Positions 34,346 through 46,790 are shown, numbered from the stretch's first letter. The stretch: 64,000 nucleotides of DNA from Plutella xylostella (GCF_932276165.1 NC_063992.1:4164001-4228000), one strand, 5' to 3'. Numbers and translations are program-made. Notes: a model not told the origin generated them from the letters alone.

Positions 34346-35160
34346 GGGCCCACTGGTGCGACCCGCAATGTTCAGCGATTCTAAATACGAGACCATCAAT
34401 AGACACCTAAAACAATACCCCGCATGGCTTTGTAAGTAATAAGTGTTTGCCAAGTTACCGAGAGACCGAGACCCAACGACAAACGTGTTTTCTATCCGAA
34501 ATAACTATGTATGATATTCTTACCACGGCGAGGAAAACTAGCTGAATACTAACAGATACGTTGTTTGTGCGAACTTGCGGTTAAGTATGAAACGAGATCC
34601 TTGAGTAGCAGTCTACGAGCTATCAGTATTTACTTCATTTTAGGTTATTTGGATATGAAACAAAATTTATAAACTTATTACCTATATCCGTTTTTCTGCC
34701 AGTTACTCACAAATAAATTTTATAATTAAACATCTCTGTATAGTAAAAGTCACTTATGATGATGAATTTGTAAAGTAAAGTTAGACCATAGAATACTGTT
34801 TACTGGCAAACAAAGCTAAAAAAGAGTCGGTTAAAGAGTGATTTTACACCATAATAGTATGCTAGTGCGAGTGACTATTTGGATGCTACTCATTATATTA
34901 CGTAAACGGATCGGAGAATTCGGATCATTTTAATACATATTTTAATACAAGCGGGTTAGCGAGCCCACTCTTGACGAGTCTTGACATGCAATTCCTGCTT
35001 AATTTTCACAATTATATGCCATCTCAAAATTAATACCTAAATGGTTTTTATATTAACGAGTAATCAGAATCTATATAATATATTATTATGATCTCAAATA
35101 TTTTACGTGGTCTAAAAATTTACATATATAGCGTGACGTCAGACACACGGCTTGAAATAA
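34346..35160 (+). other. Probable bchs 3' UTR continuation
   Basis: AT-rich with no open frame. AATAAA signals lie at 34712 and 35156, the latter in CTTGAAATAAAGACTTG. Which one ends the transcript cannot be told from sequence. Confidence 0.35.
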
Positions 35161-35161
35161 A

Positions 35162-37618
35162 GACTTGATTGATGTATGTACCTGGCAAACTGTATTCAAC
35201 GATTGAAAGCAAATAAAGAAATACTTACTATATGAATTGCAGAGTAAAGCTACGCTATGTATGCACTAGTATATTTTATTATTACTATAGAAAATGAATT
35301 ATCTGTATTGTAAATGTTTTCGGTAGTTAAATAAAAATGCCTGTTTAGCATTATATTGTGTAACGGATATAGTGAACGGTTTAATAGATTACATTATACT
35401 ACAAAATAATTTATAACAAATATTTAGTAGGTGCTGAAGCGTTTATTTTTCTTACAAAAATCAATTATTGTAACAGTATTAATCTAGATATTTTAAGAAA
35501 GTAATATATTTAAACATAATATCCTTTGTCGATATTATAATTTTCGATTGTTTTAGATCTCATCTCTAAAAAAACGTGTTTAAATTTTATAGAAAATAGC
35601 TAATTTATACTTATTTATTTATTTCGTTTGTACACATATTATATTTACCAGAACAAATTAATTTATTTGTTAACCACTTTTTTATGTGATATTTTATTAC
35701 TGTATTTTAACTCTTAATTTTCTGGGTTACATTCCAGTTTTTTTTAATTTTGTGTAAGTAAATGTAGAACTAGTCAGAACTTGGATTCGTGTAAGCTTAA
35801 GTGTATCGTTAAAAAAATCAACATAATCCTACTCTAGTTGGTAAGGTGACAAATTGTCTGATGTTTATCTGTGTTTGAACTTTAATTTCCTAATACTAGT
35901 CGTTATGTACTATGCTTCCTCACGACTTGATACAAATTTATCTAATATAATTTATACATACCTTCACATAACCCCACGCTATTGTCATTAGCCATAAATA
36001 TTAGAAACCACGTGAGTAAAATGTAACAGAAAATATTTTAAAGTAGAAAATGTGCATGCATTTTTTGAAATTTTGTTAGAAACTCACAGGGTACACAAGG
36101 TAGTGCCTATAATTTGCTTAATTTAAAACTGCATCATAATATTCATGTAGAAATCTGATACGGAGTCATTTTTCTACATTTTTAAAGACGATAGAAATAC
36201 TTGTGTTAAATTATTCAATGTAAATCAGTTATAGATTCAATCACTGATAGTGTAATAGAGGAATCAATACATAACTTTAAACTGTATTGGCGGTAAGAAA
36301 ATATTACAGAAGTGCGAACTGAGCAGTAAATCATTTTATGAGAATATTCGTTAAACAATATACAGAGTGTTTAAACCGGAGAGAGGCTGAGTCAGTGAGT
36401 TATAAGCAAATTCTGAGTTCCCCTTTCCACCTGAGTGTACTATACCACTTTTGCAAAACTCTGTAAACGTATCGGGCCTCTAGCATGTCAATTCTTGTGC
36501 GTATTTTTTTTACTCAGTTTGCACTTTTGTAGCTCATTTGCCTGTTATTCTTGAGTCTTGATTTACAAGTTATAATAAAACCTAAGATAATCATTCTGGC
36601 TTTGTAAAAAGGTGCATCCATTTTTATAACTTTAAAATAACAAATAAAAACTGCATGTGATTGCACCTTAACAAAATAACAGCAAAGCTTCAAACTGTTT
36701 ATGTATACTTAAGTACTCTGAAACGTTTATACCTTTGGGGAACCCCAAGTATATAATCCCCTTTTTGATGAACAGAACTACAAATTATAATATTATACTT
36801 ACCTACTTAATTGGAAATTATAGCATTAGAAGATATTTAAACAAAATTTGAATGTTAGCACCCACGTTGTATAGAGAAAAGAATAATAACTTACAGACAG
36901 ACAATATAATGTAACTCATATGTTGTTTAGGTAGTATGTAGGCACTGAAAGTTTATGCCGTTGAAATACGTATACTGTATTCATGTGTAAAGGAATAAAG
37001 TCGATAAGTATAAAACAGAGTTTTTAATGAAATCCTAAGGTACCTGTTAATGTTAGTTTTAAGTTTTATGTTTTAGATTTTTTATGTTTTAAGTTTCTCA
37101 CCTTAGATTTTTTAGTTTAAGTATGGTGTCAATAAAGAATTTTTCATTTTCATATTCTCTGCGAGGGTGTAGGGCTGCCCTGGTTCACTCGAGTGGAACC
37201 TTCGTGGCCATATACTTAGATTATTATTAACGAAAGAAATATCAAAAGCTTATTGCTTCGCGAGTCGTGTCGTACTGTGTAAAAATGCTAAGACCCTATC
37301 CAGATGAAGCGTTTTACGCGCGTTCCTCTGGACGGGATATAATATGTAGTATCTCGAGAACGCGCTAGTGGACTCGCGTAAAACGCCTCGTCCGGACTGG
37401 CTCTAACCCATGGATTGGATGCAACAGCATAGTACCTACCTACCTCCTGTCACCATCATAAACATTCGATTTATCAATGTCCATGTAAAATCCATAATGC
37501 TAACAAAAAATATAAATTACATAGCTCTACACTACACTAATGATCTAAAATAACATAATTTAGAGGCTCGCGTTCTTTCGTGCATGTAATCGTAGTTATA
37601 CAGGGTGTTGCGTGACAA
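35162..37618. other. Intergenic, AT-rich
   Basis: No gene seen. Minor items: a MITE-like fragment (CACCTGAGTGTACTATACCA, 36428 to 36470) and a LINE-tail-like stretch ending GTGTCAATAAAGAATTTTTC near 37127 to 37146. The palindrome GCGTTTTACGCGCG lies at 37308, with GCGTAAAACGC at 37375. Confidence 0.45.
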
Positions 37619-37825
37619 TCCTAACTAATATTATAAATGCGAAAGTAACTGTGTCTGTCTGTCTGTCTGTCTGTTACTCTTTCACGCAAAAACTACTGAA
37701 CGGATTTGAATGAAATTTGGTATACATACGGTCTAGACCCTGGGAAAGAACATAGGCTACTTTTTATCCCGGAATTCCCACGGGAAAACTTTTTAAGGCG
37801 AAGCGAAGCGCGCGGGAACAGCTAG
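37619..37825 (+). mobile_element. Short non-autonomous Helitron, copy 1
   Basis: Begins TCCTAACTAATATTATAAAT, ends GAACAGCTAG and sits between A and T, as Helitrons do. Contains a (TCTG)n tract and CTTTTTATCCCGGAATTCCC. 207 bases. Confidence 0.75.
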
Positions 37826-40385
37826 TTTGTTATAAATACACAGGTTTGATGACATGGAACGGCCCAACTTGTTGATTTTGACCTCCATTGGTCGGATTAG
37901 ATTCTCCGCATTCAGGCCACGGGAATGCTGCGTCATCATAGTTCAAAGACAATAGTCGGGTATAACCCAACTACTGGTAGGTTTTTAATAATGCAGTGAA
38001 ATCCGCCAGGAAAAACCGGTAAAGCGTCTGCTGGAAAACTTCGTCTTGAAGCTGGAAATCTCTGAGAAATACTGCGCGATCACGAACCAGACTGTCCGCA
38101 ATCCTTCGAGTACTCTTATGAGGCAAGGCAAGTGAACGGCACCTGTCAGCATATCAGGGAGGGGTCTCACCACCCCGAGGCGACTCTTGTGGAGTACTGC
38201 GGCATTAGCTTCAGCGGCTAGATCCACTGCTCCATGGATCCCTGGTAACAGACTTCTGTCTGGCTGACGGTTTATCGCCTGCAGTTATGTTATGACCTCG
38301 ATGTCTGAAATAGCAGATGACATATCTAGAAATAATAATATCTCGAGGTTTTCTAAAACCAGGTGCTTGTCCGCAATACCTACGTTTTCCATTCCAATAT
38401 AAGTCCCTGCCGGGATTCAAACCCGGGGCCATCGACACAAATGTCAGTGTCAGTCTACTCAGTGTTGCTAACCACTGCCGTAGTACCTAAAACTTTTTCC
38501 ATTCTGATTCATTGAAACAAAAACCTTGTGTTGAATCTTGCGTGCGATTTGTCACGTAGCCCCCTCCCACTATAAATTAGTTATTTTATTCCAAACTTAA
38601 TTAATAAGAAGGTAAAGAATGATTAATTCATTAACTCTTGCATGCTGTGATGATTCTGTCTCGTCTCGATTCATTAGAGAGAAGATTGACCTGTAACTAC
38701 CTACCTACTTATTATTATCCTCTGGTTCTTTAGGTGTTATTAGTATGGATAAGTACCTACCTAGGTACCTACATAATTAATTTTGTAGCTTGTAAACTGG
38801 GTATGAATAATTGGATAATATGCTAGAGGTAGTTACCGTCGGTAAGTACCATAAGTTGTTATTCACTTACCCTACCACAATTCCTAATAGCTGATATCGG
38901 GAGCAATCTCATGGTGTGTGTTCCTAATTATTTTACCTACACTTTAATTTTAATATGTAAAAATCTATAACCTTATTTATACCATGCCTACAAAAACATG
39001 TCGATCAAGAAATCCATATCCTGTTCAATCCTACCCACGTACCGACGTTTATTCTAGTTCTTATTTTATCCTCAACAAAACAACAATCTACATTTAATTA
39101 CCGTCCACATGTCACACTGCTATGTGTATATTATGATACATAATATATTATAAACACGGTTGATTAGCCTGCCAGAGGTCGGATTCAGTGGATATCGGAA
39201 GTAAGTGCAAGGATAACTACGACGCGACTGTTCCTTCCGTTCTCTTATGACTGTATGATCCAGCTATAATAAGGTAGGTTCTCTGAGGTGTGATAGGCGA
39301 TCTAAGAGTGAGGTCCCATTGACGTGTACCGTTGCATCGCAATCGCAAAGGAACGCTCGAAAAAAAAATGAATTACCAATGGGGCCTTAAGTATGTCAAT
39401 TAGGTATACACGATAGCTATAGGTATTCTTAGGTACTGGCATATGTATGCATGATTTTTTGATTAAATATCGTGATTTTCTAATTAGGAGAAACAAGATT
39501 TTATACATAGGTACGAACATAAATTTGAGTAAACGAGACTTAGGTGTTCCAAGATTGTGCCAAAAGAGTTTTAGGCGAAACGAGTCTTATGCCACATAAG
39601 TCTTGGCAAAGTGATGATTCGGCCAAAAAAGTTTAGACCTTACGAGTTATGCGAAACGAGTTTTGGCCAATAAAGATTAGGCGAGATGAGGGGACCCCAT
39701 GCATGAAACTTGTATCATTCTTCTTGGATGAGATAGTCGATTGAACACAGTCTGCTGTTAGCATTTATCCTTCTAATTATTGAAACTAGATTATCTATTA
39801 TTTGATCAACGTAGTGCATCTTGCGTTGCTGCCCAACTTACAGCTAGGCTTTCTCGGCTGAAAATGAGACATGTACCTACCTACAAAGGTATCACTGTAG
39901 TAAGTAGGTACCTAACTACGTTAAATAATCAGACACACCTAACATTCCACTGCAACCTACGGATACGTAGTTTTTTAAGAACAAGGTGAATTAAATCTAT
40001 CTACTTGTCACTTAAAAAGAATACTTACGCTTGATTTCGGCAGCCAATGCCACATTCTTACACTTACATAATAAAGTATCTACCTAATTAGGTAAGTAAG
40101 TACCTACAAATCATACATACTTAAATATATACTTACCCACTTTGCGCACCCAAATTGGCAGAAGACAAATATTGGTACCTTCAATAATATTTTAATTAAG
40201 TATATTGTAGGGTAGAGCCGGCTTCGCTACCTAAGGTGGTAGTGAAGCTGTTCCGAAGCTTGGGGCCGCGGGCTCGGATCCCGCCCTGGGCAAACTATCT
40301 ATGTAGGTAATATGTATACTGTATTTGTGTAGATAAGTACTTAGATACATAATTTATCAGTTGTCCGGCACCTATATAATCCTAA
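37826..40385. other. Intergenic with SINE remnants
   Basis: A tRNA-derived SINE head on the minus strand at about 38393 to 38478 (GGTTTGAATCCCGG B box, GCAGTGGTTAGCAAC A box). A second SINE on plus lies at about 40209 to 40300 (AAGGTGGTAGTGAAGCTG, GGGCTCGGATCCCGCC). A frame at 37985 to 38227 on minus is of unknown origin. No gene. Confidence 0.45.
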
Positions 40386-40588
40386 TCCTAACTAATATTA
40401 TAAATGCGAAAGTAACTGTGTCTGTCTGTCTGTCTGTTACTCTTTCACGCCAAAACTACTGAACGGATTTGAATGAAATTTGGTATACATACGGTCTAGA
40501 CCCTGGGAAAGAACATAGGCTACTTTTTATCCCGGAATTCCCACGGGAAAACTTCTTAAGGCGAAGCGAAGCGCGCGGGAACAGCTAG
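40386..40588 (+). mobile_element. Short non-autonomous Helitron, copy 2
   Basis: Nearly identical to copy 1 at 37619, with one TCTG unit fewer; the same A/T insertion context and CTAG end. 203 bases. Confidence 0.75.
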
Positions 40589-42114
40589 TATAATATATCA
40601 CAGGTTCTGCTAGCTGTTCTAGTTTGGTGGATTTTTATCAGTGAGGTTGCCATTGCAACATTCAATATGGGACCAGATACCTTATTGTAATAAAGAGTGG
40701 TATCATGGTATGTTCCTATTCTACAAAGGAATAGCGCTTAAACATACTCGTAAAAGTCTCCTATACTTTTAAAGTTTATAAAATTTCAGAGATTGGAGTA
40801 ACTAGAATGAATATTTAATCTTGTAGAGCTGTAGCGAAACAATGCACAAAAGGTGGCCTTCAGATTCTGATTCTGAAAAGTTCAATACCTAGTTATATTT
40901 ATATATCTACCTTTATTAGTTACCTAGTTAAGTACATATAAGTACTTTTTTTTCAGCTTTAAGCGACATGTCTAACGGTCTATTATTACTGTTATTTGTA
41001 TAGGTAATAGCACCGTTTACTATTTTTGAACGCCTACTAAGCCAGTTAAATGCATGCCAATCAAAGTTACCACACAAAATATGAAGTTACACTTAACTCA
41101 AATGGCAATGCCACAATCGATAGTTAACAATATAATACAGGCCCGACGCAAATCAATACAATTTCTCAATTTGATCAATTTAACCTGCCATTATGGGTAA
41201 AAATATATGATTATACCTTCAGAGGTAGGTTGGAGGTTATTTGAGTTGTTAAGTAGGTAGGTTACTTATGATAAGTGTTCAGGCAGTTGTTGTCAGGCAG
41301 TTTTGATATACTTACTTAGGTACTTAATGTCCGGTGGGTGTAACCTAAGAGTAAATAAGAAGTATACCTACTTAACTATCTATGTGGTATCTCTAGCTAA
41401 CAACAAACATATTATATCTCAAACCCGTCTGCCAAGCCTCGAGATTATGGCAATTAATAAACCCTACAGTCTTGGAGGAGGCGTATGTCCTACAGTAGAA
41501 TGTTACCTACGAGCCGCGCGTGCTGCGTAAGAAAGGATCCGTAATTTGGCATTTAATAATGTAAAGTAAAATAAAAACGTGCTTTCACAGTGAAGGAAAA
41601 ATATCTTGAGGAAACCTGCACATCTAGATCTAGCACGCCTGTGGAAGCATGAACCCTCTTACCCGCAAGACCATGCATTGTTGTGGTAAATGGTACATGC
41701 TTAGAATAGAATAGAAGCACCTCTTATCTTCTAATCGCTTCCCCATCTAGGTGTTATAAACTTGATAAAATTGCATAGTTTTAAATAATTATAACAGCTC
41801 GCTTGGTTCTGCTTGGCAGAATCACTGAACTTGACCCGCTTAGTGGTTTAGTTAGGTAACAAGCCGCAAGGTGGCAACAGGCGATACGTCTTTGTTCTTC
41901 CGTTGCGGAGGAGTTACTCTAGCTTACGGAAAACGATGATTCGTGGCGCTGCTGTGCTAACCTCGACTCTATCTCGTTGCTTTAAAAGTACCGATTGCAT
42001 GTCAGCTCTTTTTCGCTAGTTTTTCGTCATGGTAAAGTAATCCTCTAGTGACGTGCTCCATTGATTCACAGCAATAGGAAGGCGTGGCGAGCCGCTATTA
42101 ATGTACCTACAGTG
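40589..42114. other. Intergenic, AT-rich, no gene
   Basis: A minus-strand SINE fragment lies at about 41590 to 41700 (complement of TCCTCAAGATATTTTTCCTT and neighbours). Nothing else recognised. Confidence 0.45.
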
Positions 42115-42149
42115 CTGGGGATTAGTGATGTAACGAATGTGTGTTTTTG

Positions 42150-42230
42150 GACATTCGCGAATGCGAATGCGAATGCGAATATCTGAAATCGACATTCGCG
42201 AATGCGAATGCGAATGCGAATATTCAGTTT
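42150..42230. repeat. Sub-terminal GCGAAT hexamer repeats, left
   Basis: Two blocks of ACATTCGCGAATGCGAATGC type, each with three to four GCGAAT units beginning in a TTCGCGAA palindrome. Mirrored at 46695 to 46790 at the other end. Likely transposase-binding clusters, as known for hAT sub-terminal repeats; that role is inferred. Confidence 0.8.
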
Positions 42231-42702
42231 GTGTTCAAATTTGGCGTTATTTGTATGGTTTGGTGGCAGTCTTGTACTGAACAAGGTACGTTCCGGTGAT
42301 CTAGGCGCATTCCGAATCAGACTAAATAATATTAGACGCAATAAAAAAAAAACTTTATTTAGCTCCGTAACAGTTACATAATACACATTGCGACTGTGTG
42401 CAGTTTCTGAGGACGATTTACACGAAACATTTAAACGTATTTAAATGTATGGCTGTCTTGCTCTGACACTATACTGTCAAAATACGTTTTTTGTTTGTTT
42501 ATTTACACTCACGGGCAATGAAAATGATCCATTAAGAAAAACACAAAATTAATCCAAAGCGCAAAAAAATACTTAATGACGACTTCTGCAATTTTTAAGT
42601 TCATTTAACGACGACGGGGGGCTTGTCGCTCACGTCCGTAGGTACAAACCCTAGTTACCCTACACGTGCCCCCTGGGTGGTGCTAACGAGTGACAACGCC
42701 GA

Positions 42703-42891
42703 ATGTCGGGCGGCGGTAAATCGACCCGACCTCCTCTCCTAGCAGAGGCGGCGATCTCCCGCCGTAAAAAAGGAGAATCACCAACACGCCTGCCAAGCGC
42801 GGTGATTATGGCAAATACACCTCCTAATGATGGAAAAAACAAAGCCCCGGCCCCCAGTCCCCGGCAGCCCCGCTATCCCGGACTCCGGTAG
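42703..42891 (+). CDS. Possible short ORF1 of the RTE element, 62 aa
   Basis: Starts MSGGGKSTRPPLLAEAAISR, is basic and proline-rich, and overlaps the start of the long ORF by 65 bases in another frame. RTE elements can carry such a small overlapping first ORF. Its translation is unproven; the frame could also be chance in a GC-rich leader. Confidence 0.4.
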   Translation: MSGGGKSTRPPLLAEAAISRRKKGESPTRLPSAVIMANTPPNDGKNKAPAPSPRQPRYPGLR

Positions 42892-45802
42892 CGGTCACGG
42901 TAACGGCGGGGCAGGGGGTGCGAAGAATCTCCGGCAGAGAGTCGGCTACCAGCCCAACCGACCCTTGCACCTGGCAACATATAACGCACGGACACTGAGG
43001 GAAGACGTGAAGATAGAGGAGCTGGAAGAGGAAATCAGCAAGTTAAAATGGGACATTATAGGGTTATCCGAAGTCCGACGAGAGGGAGAGGATACGGAAA
43101 TTCTCCAGTCCGGAAACTTGCTGTACCACCGGGAGGGCGACCAACTGTCCCAAGGGGGTGTCGGGTTCATCGTCAACAAGTCCCTCGTCAACAACATCGT
43201 TGAAATCGGAAGTGTGTCGACACGGGTTGCGTACCTCATCCTGAGAATATCTAAACGATACTCAATGAAGGTCATACAGGTTTACGCACCCACATCTAAG
43301 CACACCGATGATGAGGTCGAACTTGCGTATGAAGACGTATCGTCTGCCCTGCGTAAGTTCACTACTCATTTCACGGTGGTGATGGGAGACTTTAACGCGA
43401 AACTCGGAAAACAAGAAGGCGGCGAGACGAAAGTGGGGTCACATGGATTTGGAGTCAGGAACCATCGTGGGCAAATGCTGGCTGACTTCTTGGAGAAGGA
43501 GGGCCTCTATATGATGAACTCCTTCTACAAGAAGAAGCCACAAAGGAAGTGGACGTGGATTAGCCCCGATGGGAAGACTAAAAACGAGATCGACTTCATA
43601 TTGACGGATAAGAAGCACATATTCAATGATGTCTCAGTGATCAGTAGGGTTAAGACCGGCAGCGATCACCGACTCGTAAGAGGCACTTTGAATATAAACT
43701 GCAAAATAGAACGCTCCCGTCTAATGAAGTCCACGCTCCGTCCTACTCCTGCTCAAATCCAGGATCTCGAAAGCTTTCAGTCTGAGCTTTGCGACCGCCT
43801 GATATGTTTAGAGAATTGCGTTACAGTTGACGATTTAAATAATAGGTTTGTGGAAACTGTCCGAGAGGTAGGATCGAAATATTTTTCGTCCCGAACCAAC
43901 CGAGGACCTCAAAAACTCTCAGATGGGACTCTGAGTCTCATAAGAGAACGGAGAGAAATGAGGTTGCAGTCTTCAGTTGATATGGTCGAATACAGACGTC
44001 TAAACAGACAGATCGCCAAAGCAAGACGTTGCGATATGAGACGCTACAATTGCAAGCGCATTCAAGACGCAATAGAGCAAAACAAGGGCTCCAAAGTCTT
44101 TGCTAGAGATCGATCTGTTCGGCAGACTCTGTTGACCCAACTGAAGACCAACACTGGCAACACCGTTTCATCAGTGCCCGAAATTCTGGGAGAAATTGAG
44201 AGATTCTACGGACAGTTATACACCACAACACAAAACCCTATTACCAGCGGTGCTCACGACAGCCGAGCGCCACTCACCCGACACTATACCGAAGATATTC
44301 CGGACGTCAGTCTAGGCGAGATTAGTATAGCTCTCAAACAGCTAAAAAACAACAAAGCTCCGGGAGATGATGGAATAACAACAGAACTTCTGAAAGCCGG
44401 CGGTAGACCGATTTTAATAGCACTTCGGAGGCTGTTTAATTCCGTCATACTCGAAGGCACAAGCCCGGAGGCATGGAGCAGAAGTGTAGTGACTTTGTTC
44501 TTCAAGAAAGGCAACAAAGCCCTATTGAAGAATTATAGACCCATTGCACTTCTGAGCCATGTGTACAAGCTGTTTTCGAGAGTTATTACGAATCGTCTCG
44601 AGCAAAGACTCGACGACTTCCAGCCACCCGAACAAGCCGGGTTCCGAAAAGGCTATAGTACCATAGATCACATACACACGCTTCGGCAGGTTATACAGAA
44701 GACCGAGGAGTATAATCTACCTTTATGTCTAGCGTTTGTGGACTATGAGAAAGCCTTTGATTCTATTGAGCTCTGGGCGATGCTTCAATCCCTTCAGCGG
44801 TGCCATATAGACTATCGCTATATCGAGGTGTTGAGATGTATGTACAATGCTGCCACAATGTCAGTTCGATTACACGAACATAGCACAAAACCGATCCAGT
44901 TGCAAAGGGGCGTGAGACAGGGAGATGTTATTTCTCCGAAACTGTTCACCTGTGCACTGGAAGATGTTTTTAAGCTTGTAGAGTGGAAAAGACTGGGCAT
45001 TAACGTCAATGGCGAATATATCTCTCATCTACGATTTGCTGATGACATAGTTATTATGGCGGAAACGCTGGAGGAGTTAGGCGAAATGCTCACAGACCTC
45101 AATGATGCCTCTAAACAAGTTGGGCTGAAAATGAACATGGACAAGACAAAGGTCATGTCGAACGAACATGTTTCATCATCGCCCGTAACTGTAGGAGGTG
45201 TCACCATCGAAGTTGTTGATCAGTATCCCTACCTAGGACAAGTGATCCGATTAGGTAAATCCAACTTCGATAAAGAGGTAGCTCGTAGAATCCAACTCGG
45301 ATGGGCAGCGTTCGGGAAATTACGACACATCTTCACTGAAAACATACCTCAGTGTCTGAAAACAAAAGTTTTCAATCAGTGCGTGTTGCCAGTGATGACT
45401 TACGGAGCCGAGACGTGGTGCTTCACCAAAGGGCTTATCCACAAGCTCAGAGTTGCTCAGCGTGCTATGGAAAGGGCTATGTTAGGCGTGTCCCTGCGAG
45501 ATAGGATTCGTAATGAAGAAATCCGCAGGAGAACTAAAGTTACCGACATAGCCAAAAGGATTAGCACGCTGAAGTGGCAATGGGCTGGCCACGTAGCCCG
45601 CAGAGCCGACGACCGCTGGAGTAGAAAGGTTCTGGAGTGGAGACCCCGTGTCGGCAAACGGCGTGTCGGTCGCCCCCCAACCCGTTGGTCTGATGATCTG
45701 CGGAAGGTAGCGGGAAGCCGCTGGATGCAGATGGCGGGTGACCGTTTGGGGTGGCGATCGTTAGGAGAGGCCTATGTCCAGCAGTGGACTACGGAAGGCT
45801 GA
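42827..45802 (+). CDS. RTE LINE endonuclease and reverse transcriptase, 991 aa
   Basis: Copies element RNA into a nicked target site. Residues about 45 to 290 form an apurinic-like endonuclease with N53 (ATYNARTL), E82 (GLSEVRR), VYAPTS, GDFNAKLG, KNEIDFIL and GSDHRLV. The reverse transcriptase follows: KAPGDDGITTELL, NYRPIALLSHVYKLFSR, EQAGFRKGYSTIDHI, VDYEKAFDS (D639), RGVRQGDVISPKLF and HLRFADDIVIMAE (D739, D740). The C-terminus has PVMTYGAETW, then WQWAGHVARR and GRPPTRWSDDLRKVAG. No stop or frameshift over 2.98 kb and every catalytic residue present, so it may be competent. An ATG one codon later could also serve as start. Confidence 0.95.
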   Translation: MMEKTKPRPPVPGSPAIPDSGSGHGNGGAGGAKNLRQRVGYQPNRPLHLATYNARTLREDVKIEELEEEISKLKWDIIGLSEVRREGEDTEILQSGNLLYHREGDQLSQGGVGFIVNKSLVNNIVEIGSVSTRVAYLILRISKRYSMKVIQVYAPTSKHTDDEVELAYEDVSSALRKFTTHFTVVMGDFNAKLGKQEGGETKVGSHGFGVRNHRGQMLADFLEKEGLYMMNSFYKKKPQRKWTWISPDGKTKNEIDFILTDKKHIFNDVSVISRVKTGSDHRLVRGTLNINCKIERSRLMKSTLRPTPAQIQDLESFQSELCDRLICLENCVTVDDLNNRFVETVREVGSKYFSSRTNRGPQKLSDGTLSLIRERREMRLQSSVDMVEYRRLNRQIAKARRCDMRRYNCKRIQDAIEQNKGSKVFARDRSVRQTLLTQLKTNTGNTVSSVPEILGEIERFYGQLYTTTQNPITSGAHDSRAPLTRHYTEDIPDVSLGEISIALKQLKNNKAPGDDGITTELLKAGGRPILIALRRLFNSVILEGTSPEAWSRSVVTLFFKKGNKALLKNYRPIALLSHVYKLFSRVITNRLEQRLDDFQPPEQAGFRKGYSTIDHIHTLRQVIQKTEEYNLPLCLAFVDYEKAFDSIELWAMLQSLQRCHIDYRYIEVLRCMYNAATMSVRLHEHSTKPIQLQRGVRQGDVISPKLFTCALEDVFKLVEWKRLGINVNGEYISHLRFADDIVIMAETLEELGEMLTDLNDASKQVGLKMNMDKTKVMSNEHVSSSPVTVGGVTIEVVDQYPYLGQVIRLGKSNFDKEVARRIQLGWAAFGKLRHIFTENIPQCLKTKVFNQCVLPVMTYGAETWCFTKGLIHKLRVAQRAMERAMLGVSLRDRIRNEEIRRRTKVTDIAKRISTLKWQWAGHVARRADDRWSRKVLEWRPRVGKRRVGRPPTRWSDDLRKVAGSRWMQMAGDRLGWRSLGEAYVQQWTTEG

Positions 45803-45949
45803 GAGAGAGAGAGAGAACGACGAATCAGAATATTACCTACTAAAAACGATTTGTATTTTATTAAAATTTTCTATTAAATGTTTTAAAAAAATAGGGGCTA
45901 TTTGGTGTCTGTATTTTTTAAGTAGGACTATTTCTTTGCACGTGAGTGT

Positions 45950-46694
45950 ATGTTTAGGTCTTATGAAACTACAAGGTGGACTAATATACGTCATCCGATG
46001 TTGTGTGGCTCTCATTTTTTTTAATGAAAAACTTGGATTCTGTTTTTTGATTAAGTTTATTTGAACCTTTACAATTTTATTGGTTAAGTCTAGAAGATGA
46101 TAACGGCAAAATGGGCGCCGTCACAATTGATTGCCATACGGGCTCCTTTTATGGCATTTCTCATCATTCCAGCGAGAACTTCGGGGGAGAGATTCTCGCA
46201 CTCGCCTTAAGGGCTTCCAGAGACACGGGCTTATTTATTCACATAAACACGGGTCTTCAAAAAAAACCCTCAAAACCGTCTCAAACGGCAAAATCGGGCG
46301 ATTTTGCAGGGAAAAACGAAAAAAAGGCGTCCCGAAAACTGAATAAGTATACACAATTATTCCGAGATCTTGGTGAGTATATCACTCCATGGCCTCTGAG
46401 CTTGTATTCTGCATTTGTCTAGTCCACCAATATCAAAACAAATTTTAAATTGGCATCCATTCAATTGTACAAATGAGAGCAACTTCCAATAGGGTGATTA
46501 CTTTTGGGCCACCTTGTATTAACTATTTCTAAAGTTTCATTGCCCAAAAAAATAATGAAATAAATACCAAATGATAAAGGTAATGAGATTAAGAGGGTAA
46601 CTTGTAATAAAAGGTTATAGACGAATGGATTTTGATTTTGTTAACCTACCATTATTTTTCAATACTTTTTTCTAATAAGTACTGATATTCGCAA
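45950..46694. other. Right interior of the hAT-like element
   Basis: AT-rich with an open frame at 46111 to 46422 that matches nothing I know. No transposase signature. Confidence 0.45.
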
Positions 46695-46790
46695 AATATT
46701 CGCACAAAATTTTGCGAATGCGAATGCGAATGCGAATATCCTAAAATGTGCGAATATTCGCGAATGCGAATGCGAATGCGAATATTCGTT
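46695..46790. repeat. Sub-terminal GCGAAT hexamer repeats, right
   Basis: Mirror of the left cluster: GCGAATGCGAATGCGAATAT twice, around TATTCGCGAATGC. Confidence 0.8.

Larger units (their letters stand above)
42615..45815 (+). mobile_element. Full-length RTE-clade LINE, 3.2 kb
   Basis: Flanked by AACGACGA at 42607 to 42614 and 45816 to 45823, a perfect 8-bp target duplication. The 5' UTR starts CGGGGGGCTTGTCGCTC. One long ORF follows, then a very short 3' UTR and a (GA)n tail with no poly(A). All this fits an RTE non-LTR retrotransposon inserted recently. Confidence 0.93.
42508..45949. mobile_element. Tc1/mariner-like MITE split by the LINE
   Basis: Left end CACTCACGGGCAATGAAAA preceded by TA. 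Right end reverse complements to CACTCACGTGCAAAGAAA and is followed by TA. A second, uninterrupted copy at 51515 to 51955 shows the same ends and interior (TTAATGACGxCTTCTGCAAT). Without the LINE it is about 230 bases. Confidence 0.78.

Noticed and set aside
46111..46422. 103-codon frame inside the hAT-like element as a transposase remnant
   Set aside because: No hAT, BED-finger or dimerisation motif; likely chance.
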